From: CAZKNF01 sp964554105
GTDB lineage: Bacteria; Bacteroidota; Rhodothermia; Rhodothermales; VXPQ01
Direction of reading: 5' to 3'
Length of the DNA: 64,000 bases
NCBI GenBank assembly: GCA_964554105.1
Contig: CAZKNF010000004.1
Coordinates: 1-64,000, forward strand
This document shows, one piece after another, positions 53,509-62,711 of the stretch. Every line of letters starts with the position of its first letter. The stretch's first letter is position 1. The notes under the pieces are model-generated. The model searched no databases and was not told the origin of the DNA. It saw nothing but the letters and a program-made list of their open reading frames with translations. The position numbers were made by a program, and so were the translations under genes.

Positions 53509-54771
53509 CTACGGATGCACCCAACGATGATGAAAGAGTACATTTCCGAAGCCCTCGGCCGCAACGGCAGATCGACCGCCTATTGAACCTTGCTCAACCA
53601 TAAAGAACGCCGCTCCCTCCACATGATCCTGGAGGCCCTCGCTCGTCCACAGTGCCGCGTTGATCCGGTATCGGCCTGGCACAAGCATAAGTTCATCAAT
53701 TCGACAGATAAATCTCGCACCATCTCCGGAATCGCGACTGTCTCGGGTGGACTGAACCGTGCTGTTTAGATGGGTAATTGGCTGACCTATGTAGTCGTAT
53801 ATTGTGAACGCGCATGCCATAGCTGGGCGAACGTCGGAGACGCGAAAAATAAACCGAGCCGGCTGCCCCGTGGAGAGGACGGATGAGGAATTTGCTTCAC
53901 TTTGTCCTATTTCGATCGACTTGAATCGAATCTGACCCACTCCGGTGCGATCCTGCCTGTCAAAGAGATCGTTCGAGATTGTACCCTCTAGCATTGCGAG
54001 GTATTCGGAAACGGTTTCGGCTGCAGGGCCATCCGAAAAAATTCTTCCTTGCCGAAGCATAATTGCTCGGCTGCACAGGCTTCGGATCGCACTCACATTA
54101 TGGCTTACGAAAACTACCGTGCGTCCCTGCCGTGCGACTTCACCCATCTTTCCAAGGCACTTCTTCTGAAAAGCCGTGTCTCCAACGGCGAGCACTTCAT
54201 CCACCAATAAGATCTCCGGCTCAAGATGGGCCGCCACCGCAAAGGCCAGGCGCACGTACATCCCGGACGAATACCGCTTGACAGGAGTATCGAGGAACTT
54301 CTCGATCTCGGCAAATGAGACAATCTCGTCGAACTTCCTTCGGATTTCGGCACGGGTCATGCCCAGAATCGCACCATTCAGGAAGATATTCTCCCTGCCA
54401 GTAAGCTCCGGATGAAAGCCGGTGCCAACCTCCAGTAAACTTCCTACTCGACCGTACATTTCCACACGTCCATTCGAAGGCTCCGTGATGCGGGAGAGTA
54501 TCTTAAGCAGCGTGCTTTTTCCGGCACCGTTGCGACCGATAAGCCCCAGCACCTCTCCCGCTTCCACCTCAAAGGAAACATCCTCGAGCGCGAGGAAAAT
54601 CTGTTCGGCAGGCGGCTGCTTAACACCGTTAATGCGGGACCGTAACTTCTGCGCCGGACGCGACATGGCGTTTGCAAGCATCTCGCGCAGCGTACTGTGG
54701 GTGTTCAACTCACCAATGCGATACCGCTTACTTACATTTGCTACCCGTATGGCAACTTCACTGGCACTCAT
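53509..54771 (-). CDS. wzt: Polysaccharide ABC exporter ATPase with C-terminal glycan-binding domain
   Basis: The 420 aa protein has a nucleotide-binding domain with Walker A G-R-N-G-A-G-K-S-T (79-87), signature Y-S-S-G-M-Y-V-R-L-A-F-A and Walker B I-L-L-V-D-E-V. An extra C-terminal beta-domain follows (about 265-420). In Wzt proteins of O-antigen export this domain binds the terminal modification of the finished chain, so only capped polymers are exported. That makes export after cytoplasmic assembly likely. Its ATG overlaps the permease stop by 4 bases. Confidence 0.92.
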   Translation of the reverse strand: MSASEVAIRVANVSKRYRIGELNTHSTLREMLANAMSRPAQKLRSRINGVKQPPAEQIFLALEDVSFEVEAGEVLGLIGRNGAGKSTLLKILSRITEPSNGRVEMYGRVGSLLEVGTGFHPELTGRENIFLNGAILGMTRAEIRRKFDEIVSFAEIEKFLDTPVKRYSSGMYVRLAFAVAAHLEPEILLVDEVLAVGDTAFQKKCLGKMGEVARQGRTVVFVSHNVSAIRSLCSRAIMLRQGRIFSDGPAAETVSEYLAMLEGTISNDLFDRQDRTGVGQIRFKSIEIGQSEANSSSVLSTGQPARFIFRVSDVRPAMACAFTIYDYIGQPITHLNSTVQSTRDSRDSGDGARFICRIDELMLVPGRYRINAALWTSEGLQDHVEGAAFFMVEQGSIGGRSAVAAEGFGNVLFHHRWVHP

Positions 54772-55679
54772 ATCACATCCGCCATCGTCTTCTCCATTCG
54801 CTTGAAGTAGAACAGGCCGCCTACCAACAGCAGAATGACGACTAAAACCGATACCAGCATCGACAGATTCAGTGCTTCCGACTTGCCCAGCAGAGCCCAG
54901 CGAAATCCTTCAACGACTCCGACCATTGGGTTAAGTCCGTAGAGAATCCGCCATTCTTCCGGGATAAGGCTGACGGGATAGGCAATGGGTGTGGCAAACA
55001 GCCAGAATTGTGAAAGAAAGGTGATGGTATATCGGACGTCTCGGTATTTCGCATTGAGCGCCGACAACCAGAGCCCCACGGCCAAGGCCGTCATACACGC
55101 AAAGACTACGAGCAGTGGCAGTGCAAGAACGGCCAGCGTAGGAACGATGCCGTAGAAATACATCAAGCCCAGTAAGACGAAGAACGAAATGCCGAAGTCG
55201 ACGAGTCCAGCCAGTACCGCCGCAAGAGGCATCACCAGTCGAGGGAAGTAGACCTTCGTTACCAGCTCCTGATTCGTTACGAGGCTGTTGCCCGATTCTG
55301 TAAGTGCATGAGAAAACAGCTGCCACGGCAAGAGTGCCGTATACGTGAACACCGGGTACGGAACGCCGTCCGATGGAATGTTCGCGAGCTTGCCAAAAAA
55401 AACGCTGAAGACCACCATCGTCAGGACTGGCTGCAGTACCGCCCACGCCGCCCCCAACAGCGTCTGCTTATAGCGAACTTTAACGTCTCGCCAGATGAGG
55501 AAGAAAAGCAGTTCTCGGTAGGTCCACAAAGAATGGAGCTGCAGTGCAGTCCACCCCCGAGAAGGTTCGATTACGAAGAGCGGCTCTCTCGTTTCTACCG
55601 CGTCAGCGCGGCGGTCGTCGTCTTCACCACGTTGCGCAACTAGCTCGGCGCTAACTTCCATCTGGCTCAGCTCCGCCAT
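54768..55679 (-). CDS. wzm: Polysaccharide ABC exporter permease
   Basis: The 303 aa protein has six membrane helices of the ABC2 type (L-L-F-F-L-I-W-R-D-V-K-V-R-Y-K-Q-T-L-L-G-A-A-W-A is the family amphipathic entry segment) and L-N-P-M-V-G-V-V-E-G-F-R near its end. It forms the membrane channel with the next gene's ATPase and exports undecaprenyl-diphosphate-linked glycan. The ATG at 55679 is preferred over a GTG at 55700. The FAD gene lies 78 bases upstream. Confidence 0.93.
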   Translation of the reverse strand: MAELSQMEVSAELVAQRGEDDDRRADAVETREPLFVIEPSRGWTALQLHSLWTYRELLFFLIWRDVKVRYKQTLLGAAWAVLQPVLTMVVFSVFFGKLANIPSDGVPYPVFTYTALLPWQLFSHALTESGNSLVTNQELVTKVYFPRLVMPLAAVLAGLVDFGISFFVLLGLMYFYGIVPTLAVLALPLLVVFACMTALAVGLWLSALNAKYRDVRYTITFLSQFWLFATPIAYPVSLIPEEWRILYGLNPMVGVVEGFRWALLGKSEALNLSMLVSVLVVILLLVGGLFYFKRMEKTMADVI

Positions 55680-55756
55680 TATATTCCGTCTCGTTGACAC
55701 GGCACGCCGCAGTAGGAAAACCTCAGCCGGTCGATCGACCGACTACGCACCGCAAA

Positions 55757-57217
55757 TCATGCCGCATCGACCACGAGGGCCGATGATCTAGCGGCTTTCT
55801 TTTCGGCCAACGTGAACTGTTCGTGATAGGAACGGTCTACGTTCACGTTCCACAGATCGTGGTCCTCTCCAAGGATATTTCGTGCAGCGAGCATGGCGGT
55901 GAGCATCGAGTGATCCTGATTATTGTAGCGATGCATGCCGGCTCGTCCGACGGTCCAAAGATTCTCGAACCCGGCTAGATAGTCCTTAATCACCTCTAAA
56001 TGCTGAAGGTACGTCTCGTCGTAAACAGGATACGCCCTCCGTTGCCGGATGACGGTCCCATCGACGATGTCGTCTTCGTCGGCCAGACCAATCTGCGCCA
56101 GCTCGCGTGCGGCGAGGTTCTGCAACTCAGCATCCGAAAGATCCCACAAGTCGTCACCGAGCGAGCAGAAATACTCCATCCCCAGGCAGGTTGTCGACGC
56201 GTCCGGCACCATGGCTGCACTCCAGTTTTTGAAGTTCTGGATGCGGCCGACCGTGACGTCCGGACTGTGGACGTATATCCAGTTGTCGGGGAAAAGATGG
56301 TCGCGATCGAGAATGAGTGCAACGACTATAAAGTCACGGTACGAAAGGCCGTTCACGGCCTCGATGACGTGGGGCGGAGCCGCGGGAGACATACGTGAAA
56401 CCAGCTCCGTGATCGGCATGCTGGAGACATAATGATCCGCCGCAATCCTGAAATGCTCCTCCGTCGACCCCTGCGTCCGTGCGGTTACCTCCACGACCCG
56501 TTCGCCATCGTGATGCAGGCGTTCAACAGCCGTGTTGAGTCGAACCTCGCCGCCCTGTTCCTCCACCCGCTCGTGAAAACGCTCCCACATCATGCCGGGT
56601 CCGTGAACCGGATAGCGGAAGCGCTCAATTAAGGACGTGGCATCGCTCTTCTTGATGAGAGCGTTGAGGACCGCACGCTTTAACGAAAGTCCCTGAATCC
56701 GCTGTGCTGCCCAGTCCGCACGGATCTTACTGCAGGGGATTCCCCACACCTTCTCCGTATACGTCTTAAAAAACATCTCATACAGCCGCTCACCAAACTT
56801 GTTGACGACCCAGTGTTCCAGACTTTCCTCTTTCGGATACGGAACCTGAAGCTTAGCCTCGAGATAGCTGAAGAGGACTCGAGTGCTCTCCACCGGCCCA
56901 AGATTCGAAAGGGTGTTCCAGAGCCGAATTGGATACTGGTAAAACTTTCCTCCGTAATAAATGCGAGAGAGACGCTCCACTTCGATGAATTCTGAACCGA
57001 GCACCTCGTGCCATAGCTCCTCGACCTCGGTGACCTTCGTGAAAAACCGGTGTCCGCCGATATCGAACCTGTACCCCTTGTACTTCTCCGTACGCGATAT
57101 TCCTCCGACCTGATTCTCCTTCTCCAACACCAAAACCGGCATATCGGCCTTGAGGAGCTGGTATGCTCCCGTAAGACCGGCGGGTCCGGCTCCGATCACT
57201 ACCGTAGGTTGGGTCAT
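55757..57217 (-). CDS. FAD-dependent oxidoreductase of the amine-oxidase/UGM-like family (second copy)
   Basis: The 486 aa protein opens with the FAD fold V-I-G-A-G-P-A-G-L-T-G-A-Y-Q-L, then V-G-G-I-S-R-T and F-D-I-G-G-H-R-F-F. V-W-G-I-P-C-S-K-I-R-A-D-W-A-A-Q-R-I and the late G-R-A-G-M-H-R-Y-N-N-Q-D-H-S-M complete the family pattern. The best-known relatives are UDP-galactopyranose mutases and protoporphyrinogen oxidases. Proteins this size occur in exopolysaccharide loci, and the exact reaction is open. It overlaps the first GT2 by 4 bases (ATGA). Confidence 0.87.
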   Translation of the reverse strand: MTQPTVVIGAGPAGLTGAYQLLKADMPVLVLEKENQVGGISRTEKYKGYRFDIGGHRFFTKVTEVEELWHEVLGSEFIEVERLSRIYYGGKFYQYPIRLWNTLSNLGPVESTRVLFSYLEAKLQVPYPKEESLEHWVVNKFGERLYEMFFKTYTEKVWGIPCSKIRADWAAQRIQGLSLKRAVLNALIKKSDATSLIERFRYPVHGPGMMWERFHERVEEQGGEVRLNTAVERLHHDGERVVEVTARTQGSTEEHFRIAADHYVSSMPITELVSRMSPAAPPHVIEAVNGLSYRDFIVVALILDRDHLFPDNWIYVHSPDVTVGRIQNFKNWSAAMVPDASTTCLGMEYFCSLGDDLWDLSDAELQNLAARELAQIGLADEDDIVDGTVIRQRRAYPVYDETYLQHLEVIKDYLAGFENLWTVGRAGMHRYNNQDHSMLTAMLAARNILGEDHDLWNVNVDRSYHEQFTLAEKKAARSSALVVDAA

Positions 57218-58281
57218 TTCGCTTCCGCCCAGATGCTGTGAGATACAGTTTTGGATACTCCGTTTGACCCGTTCGAATCGGACGGATTTACATCGACTTT
57301 CGAGCGCAGGCGATTTCGTAGAAAGCGTGAGACGCCAATCAAAAATCCCACGCCGCTATAAAAGTAAAATAGACAGTGCCACGGAATTGAAAGTGCCGTA
57401 AAGAACGTCCCATGCTTCCGCCGCAATAATCGATAAAAATCACGATTCAACGCAATGAGAGCTAATATTGAAACTCCCGCAACAAAAAGTAGTGGAGGAA
57501 ATGCAAAGCTAAATAGCATCAACCCCAATGTGACGTAAACAAGAACGACGCTTGCCCTGTTCTCAGCACGAAGATTCAAGTCGAGGGGCAACGCGCGATA
57601 CGAAAGCATCAACTCCGTCCAGGGAACAGCCCTGTCGAACAGATCCGTGCGGATCATGTTGACGGCCGTCCACCGTTTCAGATGCTTAACCTGAATATCC
57701 TTTCTCAACTTGATCCGATAACCGGAGTGCTTCAACCGGCATCCGAGCTCAATGTCCTCGATGCATGCTCGAGCAAAGGTATCGTCAAAGCCACCAACGT
57801 CCTTAAACACGTCGCTCCGTATAGCACCACACCCTCCCCAAAATGTACTAGCCTCTTCTTCGGCTCGTTGGTGCGTGAAATGATGCAGCAGATTGCGGTA
57901 CTGGGAAAGCAGCGTAGACGCGGCCGGCTCATCATCATAAGACCCAAACAAAGCGGCTAGATCTAAGTCCGCTTCAAAAGCACCCCTGACGAGATCGACC
58001 GTGTTCCGCTGGACGCAGACGTCCGCATCGATAAATAGCAGAATCTCGCTTTTCGCAGCCCGAGCACCAACATTCCTAGCGACAGCCGGTCCCCTGCTCG
58101 TCGGGTTGACCAGGACTCGAGCTCCCGTGCCATATGCCCGACGCCACATGCCGTCCGTCTCCCCATCCGCTACGACGATAATCTCATCGACGTCAGAGGT
58201 GGCGTGCGTGAGGCTCTCAAGGCAGCTGAGAAAGGCCTCGCCCCCATTGTGGACAGGTACGACTACTGAAATTGAAAGCAT
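57214..58281 (-). CDS. Membrane-associated GT2 glycosyltransferase, first gene of the locus
   Basis: The 355 aa enzyme has I-S-V-V-V-P-V-H-N-G-G, the D-A-D motif in L-F-I-D-A-D-V, A-R-N-V-G-A and an E-D-I-E-L-G-C-R-L acceptor segment. Two or three C-terminal helices (about 235-310) hold it to the membrane. This resembles processive or polymer-initiating membrane GT2 enzymes in plan, though it lacks a Q-x-x-R-W motif. As first gene with an overlap to the FAD enzyme it probably acts early in chain assembly. Confidence 0.88.
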   Translation of the reverse strand: MLSISVVVPVHNGGEAFLSCLESLTHATSDVDEIIVVADGETDGMWRRAYGTGARVLVNPTSRGPAVARNVGARAAKSEILLFIDADVCVQRNTVDLVRGAFEADLDLAALFGSYDDEPAASTLLSQYRNLLHHFTHQRAEEEASTFWGGCGAIRSDVFKDVGGFDDTFARACIEDIELGCRLKHSGYRIKLRKDIQVKHLKRWTAVNMIRTDLFDRAVPWTELMLSYRALPLDLNLRAENRASVVLVYVTLGLMLFSFAFPPLLFVAGVSILALIALNRDFYRLLRRKHGTFFTALSIPWHCLFYFYSGVGFLIGVSRFLRNRLRSKVDVNPSDSNGSNGVSKTVSHSIWAEAK

Positions 58282-58695
58282 AACTGACGGTTATTCCGAG
58301 CTAGAACTAAATGTCGATCAACGAATGCCGCAAAATCCTTCATGACGGCAGCACCTAGAAACTACCAAGATGCATACGACGATACTATCAGCATAAATGA
58401 TGCCGATAGCATCGCTAAACGTACGAGTCAGCTGAGATACGTCCCGGCAAAAGCGGGCGCTGTACACCTGCGCCTTTGGAACGTACTCGATCATCTTCCG
58501 CTCCATATCCGGGCTATCATCCAAACCAATACGCTGATACCAACGCCTCACGGCATAACCTGAAGGCGGCGAAGGTTCACGACAGGTCGAAGAGAATCTG
58601 CAATCCGGGACACGGAAACAGACTTTTTCGACGAAACTGATTGTTGTTTCCGGCTTTGTAACAAACCATTGAGTTATCGATTTCCTCGAGCAGTT
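58282..58695. promoter_or_regulatory. Divergent promoter region of the glycan locus and the M28 peptidase (414 bp)
   Basis: No gene can be supported here. The two flanking genes diverge, so promoters for the whole minus-strand glycan transcript and for the peptidase operon must be in it. No strong promoter pair, JUMPstart-like element or leader RNA was recognised by eye. Confidence 0.4.
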
Positions 58696-60444
58696 ATGAA
58701 AGCAATCCGCTCCTATTTGCCGGTCGTGCTTCTCACAGCGCTGTTCCCGTGGACATTGTTCGCGCAGTCGGCGGAGATCACGCTTTCCGAATCGACGCCC
58801 ACCGTATTCGAGGACCCCGCGCTCGTCCAACGGTATCAGGCAACCATTACTCCCGAGCATCTGGCGGCGCAGCTCTACCTCTTCTCGTCTGACTACTTTG
58901 AGGGGCGCGAGACGACTACGCGCGGCCAAAAGTTGGCGGCCCACTATCTCGCCTCACAGTATCGCAAGCTTGGATTGCTGCCGAAGGGCACGACTCCTAC
59001 GACGAATTCGTACGCGCCTGAAGCGTACTTCCAACCGTTCACCGTGCACGGCCAGAAATTACGGCGGGCGCAGCTCACGGTGGATATTCAAGAGGAACAG
59101 ATCGCGACAAGCTCATTCTCCTCTGCTCAGCAGGATGACGACTCCTATTTCTTGCTGGGATCGCGACCTGAGGTCGAAGGCAGCGTCGTTTTTGCCGGAT
59201 ACGGAATATCGGACGCCGAACTCGGCTATGACGACTATTTGGCACTCGAAGATCGTGGCATCTCGATTGCCGGAAAGTGGATGCTCATCATCCGCGATGA
59301 GCCACTTGCCGATGAGTCCACCAGCCTCCTGTCATCTCGCAGCGGTGCTCGCACGGTCTGGTCGAAGAGCATACATCAGAAGCTGCGCGCCGCATACCGT
59401 CACGGCGTTCCTAAAGGCTTTCTGATCGTTGCCGACGTGGGCCCGCGAGGCACGCAGCCGGTCGCCGACCTCGCGCAGCGCGCCGCGAAGGGACTTGACG
59501 CTGTCGGCAGCCTCTCTCTCGTGGAATCGAGTGCGGCGCGCCCGCCTGCATATATGATTTCGAGTAATCTGGCGAACGAGATACTTGCACCTTCCGGTCG
59601 GACGATCGACGAAATCCGAAACCGGATCGATGAGACACTTTCGCCGGAAGTCTTTGAGCTCCCCGGCGTCGTAGTGCGCAGTACGCTCGAGTTCGAGTCG
59701 TACTCGGAATCTACCGAAAACGTATTGGCTTTCATCGAAGGAGTGGATCCTGCGCTGAAGGACGAGGTCTTGGTGATATCCTCCCATTACGATCACATCG
59801 GCGTCGATCTTACTGAAGAGGGAGATCAGATTAATAACGGTGCAGACGACGACGCTTCGGGTACGGTGACGATGCTCGAGGTGGCAGAAGCATTCATGAA
59901 GGCAAAGCTGGATGGAGTCGGGCCGCGGCGCTCTCTCCTGTTTCTCAATGTGTCAGGAGAAGAAAAAGGTTTATTGGGCTCTGAATACTTCGCCGACGTG
60001 GAGCCGGTGATTCCGCTTGAGAAGATCGTAGCGAATTTGAATATCGACATGATCGGCCGGTATGATCCTACCTACACGGGCGATCATCCGGAAAATTATG
60101 TCTACATCATCGGCTCGAACCTGATTTCGGAAGAGCTTCATGACGTAAACGTGAGAACAAATCAGGTGATGGGCCTCGGTCTGGAGCTGAATGAGCGATT
60201 TAATTCGAAAGACGATCCAAACCAGTTCTATGCACGCTCAGATCACTGGAACTTTGGAAAACACGGCATTCCGTTCATCTTCTTTTTTACGGGGACGCAT
60301 GACGATTATCATCGGCCGGGCGATGAAGCAGACAAGATCGACTACGAGCGGTTGACCCGAATCGCGAAGCTAATTTTCGCCACTTCGTGGCAGATTGCAA
60401 ATCAGGATCAGCCCCCCGCCGTGAGTGGTTCGGGCTTCCATTGA
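58696..60444 (+). CDS. Secreted M28-family zinc peptidase
   Basis: The 582 aa protein has a signal peptide (M-K-A-I-R-S-Y-L-P-V-V-L-L-T-A-L-F, then F-A-Q-S-A). A protease-associated-type region probably lies in the middle. The M28 zinc ligands are clear: S-S-H-Y-D-H-I-G, N-G-A-D-D-D-A-S-G, the catalytic pair in V-S-G-E-E-K-G-L-L-G-S-E, N-I-D-M-I-G-R-Y-D, and the last His in R-S-D-H-W-N-F-G-K-H-G-I-P. It is a metallo-aminopeptidase-like exopeptidase of the envelope or outside. ATG 58696 was taken; the upstream TTG lacks a good leader. The stop overlaps the next start (TGATG). Confidence 0.92.
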   Translation: MKAIRSYLPVVLLTALFPWTLFAQSAEITLSESTPTVFEDPALVQRYQATITPEHLAAQLYLFSSDYFEGRETTTRGQKLAAHYLASQYRKLGLLPKGTTPTTNSYAPEAYFQPFTVHGQKLRRAQLTVDIQEEQIATSSFSSAQQDDDSYFLLGSRPEVEGSVVFAGYGISDAELGYDDYLALEDRGISIAGKWMLIIRDEPLADESTSLLSSRSGARTVWSKSIHQKLRAAYRHGVPKGFLIVADVGPRGTQPVADLAQRAAKGLDAVGSLSLVESSAARPPAYMISSNLANEILAPSGRTIDEIRNRIDETLSPEVFELPGVVVRSTLEFESYSESTENVLAFIEGVDPALKDEVLVISSHYDHIGVDLTEEGDQINNGADDDASGTVTMLEVAEAFMKAKLDGVGPRRSLLFLNVSGEEKGLLGSEYFADVEPVIPLEKIVANLNIDMIGRYDPTYTGDHPENYVYIIGSNLISEELHDVNVRTNQVMGLGLELNERFNSKDDPNQFYARSDHWNFGKHGIPFIFFFTGTHDDYHRPGDEADKIDYERLTRIAKLIFATSWQIANQDQPPAVSGSGFH

Positions 60445-61658
60445 TGCTCCAGACCATGCGTGAGCGCATTCGAAAGATAAACGATGATTTGTTCGATGAA
60501 GTCGTGCGGCTGCGCCGGAAGATCCACCAGGATCCGGAGCTGGCCTTCGAAGAGGAGAAGACGGCCCGGCTCGTCATCGAGACGCTTGAGCCGTTAGACC
60601 TCGAGCTGCGCACGAAGGTCGCAAAAACGGGCGTCGTAGCGACATTGGAGGGAGCACACCCCGGCCCCACGGTTGCTCTTCGTGGCGATATGGATGCCCT
60701 TCCGATTCACGAAGAGAATGATTTCGAGTTCGCCTCCCAAATCGCAGGTAAGATGCACGCCTGCGGCCACGATGCGCATACGTCGTCCCTTCTCGGCACC
60801 GCGATGATTCTCGCACGACTTCGTGAGGACCTCCACGGTCGCATCCGCTTCCTCTTCCAGCCCAGCGAAGAGCGTCTTCCCGGAGGTGCCAGGCCGATGA
60901 TCGACGAGGGTGTGCTGAATGGTAATGATTCACCGCGCGCCGTCTTTGGCCAGCATGTCCAGCCCGATCTTCCTGCAGGACAAATTGGAGTGCGAAGCGG
61001 CATGTATATGGCCTCATCTGATGAAATCTACATTACAATAAAAGGGGCCGGAGGCCACGCGGCAGCTCCGCACATGCTGTCAAGCGACGCCGTCCTGGCC
61101 GCATCACACGTCGTAATCGCGCTTCAGAGCGTCGTCAGCCGCAATTGTCCGCCCGACGTACCGAGCGTGCTCACGATAGGCCGTCTGATCGCGGACGGTG
61201 CAACCAACGTCATTCCCGAGCAAGTTGTGCTCGAAGGGACGTTTCGGGCCATGGATGAGACGTGGCGATCCAGCGCCCATGAGTTGATTCACAGAGTCGC
61301 CGTCGGAACCGCCCGGGCGTACGGTGCGGAAGCCGAAGTTAAGATCGTAGTCGGCTATCCCGCCTTGTACAACCATCCCGCGGAGACCGACTTCGTGCGT
61401 GACGCGGCCGCTGATTATGTCGGCGCCGAAAACGTCGTCGAGCTCGACCAGTGGTTTGCTTCGGAGGACTTCGCGTGGTATCTGAAGCACGTGCCGGGCT
61501 CGTTTTATCGAATCGGCACGGGTAATAAGGAGAAAGGCATCGTCCACGGACTGCATACACCGCGGTTCACGATCGATGAAGATGCACTGCGGACCGCTCC
61601 CGGATTCATGGCGTATCTTGCCTGGAAGTATACTTCGAGCCTGTCCGGATCTGAATGA
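60444..61658 (+). CDS. M20-family amidohydrolase (aminoacylase/hippurate hydrolase-like)
   Basis: The 404 aa enzyme has the metal-site motifs of the M20D group: R-G-D-M-D-A-L-P-I, M-H-A-C-G-H-D-A-H-T and Q-P-S-E-E-R-L-P-G-G-A. The dimerisation domain runs from about residue 180 to 290, and W-F-A-S-E-D-F-A-W-Y comes near the end. It cleaves N-acyl amino acids or related amides. The ATG at 60444 overlaps the peptidase stop, so the two are coupled, perhaps for breakdown of peptides taken from outside. Confidence 0.92.
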   Translation: MLQTMRERIRKINDDLFDEVVRLRRKIHQDPELAFEEEKTARLVIETLEPLDLELRTKVAKTGVVATLEGAHPGPTVALRGDMDALPIHEENDFEFASQIAGKMHACGHDAHTSSLLGTAMILARLREDLHGRIRFLFQPSEERLPGGARPMIDEGVLNGNDSPRAVFGQHVQPDLPAGQIGVRSGMYMASSDEIYITIKGAGGHAAAPHMLSSDAVLAASHVVIALQSVVSRNCPPDVPSVLTIGRLIADGATNVIPEQVVLEGTFRAMDETWRSSAHELIHRVAVGTARAYGAEAEVKIVVGYPALYNHPAETDFVRDAAADYVGAENVVELDQWFASEDFAWYLKHVPGSFYRIGTGNKEKGIVHGLHTPRFTIDEDALRTAPGFMAYLAWKYTSSLSGSE

Positions 61659-62233
61659 AGCTCTTCTCTTTCGTCCTCCTTAGCCTTGTCGTTTTCACCA
61701 CCGGCTGTTCATCGACAGAGGAAATCGAGACATCACGTCCACGTACGCCTGAAGGTTCGACGAGCGAGGAAACACCTGCCGACCGGCAAGCACAGCTCGT
61801 GGTCACGCTCGCGCAAGGAGAAAGTGCTCTTCCGGACGATATCGAGCGACTCGAGTTTCGCATATCTGAAGTTCGGGTACACCGGGCAGATGGAGAGTGG
61901 GTCCGGCTCCCATCAGACATGCGTCAGTTCACCATGTCGCAGCGACAGTCGGAGCCTCGTAGAACGGTCATCGAGACGAGCGTACCTCCTGCGGAATATG
62001 ATTCGGTGGCGTTCGCGTTCAACAGCATCTTCGCCACCTTCAATGCGAATGCCGGCGCGCCGCTAACAGCGCCGGACGATGCACCACTGCGGATGGCACT
62101 CAATTTGAATCCGTCGCTTGAAGACCGAACTGTGCTCGCACTTTTATTCGAGCCGGGCGCATCTCTTCGACGCTCGCCTGATTGCCGCTGGTTCTTTGTG
62201 CCGGTGATCCGCACTGAGACGGTTGCTCCCTAG
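61655..62233 (+). CDS. Lipoprotein with a DUF4382-like domain
   Basis: The 192 aa protein has a lipoprotein signal with lipobox T-T-G-C (Cys18), then a Ser/Thr/Glu-rich spacer to about 45. The mature domain shows E-R-L-E-F-R-I-S-E-V-R-V-H-R-A-D-G-E-W and P-P-A-E-Y-D-S-V-A-F, the pattern of DUF4382, whose function is unknown. It would be attached to the envelope. Its ATG overlaps the amidohydrolase stop by 4 bases. It is the last gene of the plus-strand operon. Confidence 0.82.
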   Translation: MKLFSFVLLSLVVFTTGCSSTEEIETSRPRTPEGSTSEETPADRQAQLVVTLAQGESALPDDIERLEFRISEVRVHRADGEWVRLPSDMRQFTMSQRQSEPRRTVIETSVPPAEYDSVAFAFNSIFATFNANAGAPLTAPDDAPLRMALNLNPSLEDRTVLALLFEPGASLRRSPDCRWFFVPVIRTETVAP

Positions 62234-62308
62234 GGGATGACCGGGGGATCGGTAGGACTCGGACGACGGATACGCAAAAGTTTGGGAGAGGCGCTGCTCG
62301 GCGTCGTC

Positions 62309-62611
62309 TCAGTATGCGGCGGGCGCATTGACAGCTTCGACGCGGGAAATTTGCGGTACAGAGCGCTTGAGCGCCTGTTCGATGCCGGCACGAAGCGTCA
62401 TCGTGCTCATTGGACAGGATCCGCATGCACCGAGAAGTTCAAGCTCGACCACCAGGTCCGGCGTGATATTCAACAAACGCACGGACCCACCATCCGCCAT
62501 TAGATAAGGGCGGATCATATCAAGAGACTCCTCGATCTGACTGCGAAGCTCCGAATCCGCACCAGGATCAAACTCGTCCGAATATGATGTCTGGTCGTTA
62601 TTCTCAGGCAT
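62309..62611 (-). CDS. NifU C-terminal-domain iron-sulphur scaffold/carrier protein
   Basis: The 100 aa protein is the NifU-C (Nfu) domain alone: I-R-P-Y-L-M-A-D-G-G-S-V, then G-A-C-G-S-C-P-M-S-T with the cluster cysteines 63 and 66, then T-L-R-A-G-I-E-Q-A-L. It carries or hands on Fe-S clusters. It lies 100 bases after the Mrp gene, which is a functional match because Mrp/ApbC proteins also take part in Fe-S cluster delivery; together they look like one assembly unit. Confidence 0.94.
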   Translation of the reverse strand: MPENNDQTSYSDEFDPGADSELRSQIEESLDMIRPYLMADGGSVRLLNITPDLVVELELLGACGSCPMSTMTLRAGIEQALKRSVPQISRVEAVNAPAAY

Positions 62612-62711
62612 TGGGCAGGTGCGGCGGGTTGATGAACCCGATATATAGTCGTATCAACGTCGGAAACGATGAAAAGCGCGCGGGGATCCCAGCACTACAT
62701 ATTCCGGGGGA

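Larger units (their letters stand above)
28920..58281 (-). other. Surface glycan biosynthesis and export locus, 23 genes on one strand
   Basis: Every gene between the DUF58 protein and the M28 peptidase lies on the minus strand with overlaps or short gaps; the main breaks are about 150 bp at 46646-46797, about 120 bp at 52099-52218 and about 150 bp at 52066-52218 if the shorter GT2 start is used. Contents are eight GT2-domain proteins, one GT4, five GT-C-type membrane proteins, a Wzm/Wzt exporter, a pyruvyltransferase, a polysaccharide deacetylase, two homologous methyltransferase domains, two FAD oxidoreductases, an AglD-like membrane protein and one unknown membrane protein. Not seen are Wzx, Wzy, WecA/WbaP-like initiators, chain-length regulators and nucleotide-sugar enzymes. 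The product is a surface polysaccharide or protein-linked glycan whose structure cannot be deduced. Confidence 0.85.

Noticed and set aside
28920..58281. CRISPR, prophage or insertion-sequence content in or around the glycan locus
   Set aside because: No spaced direct repeats, transposase or terminal inverted repeats were seen.
58318..58944. 208 aa minus-strand frame across the divergent region and the M28 gene start
   Set aside because: It overlaps the peptidase signal peptide antisense and has no recognisable content.
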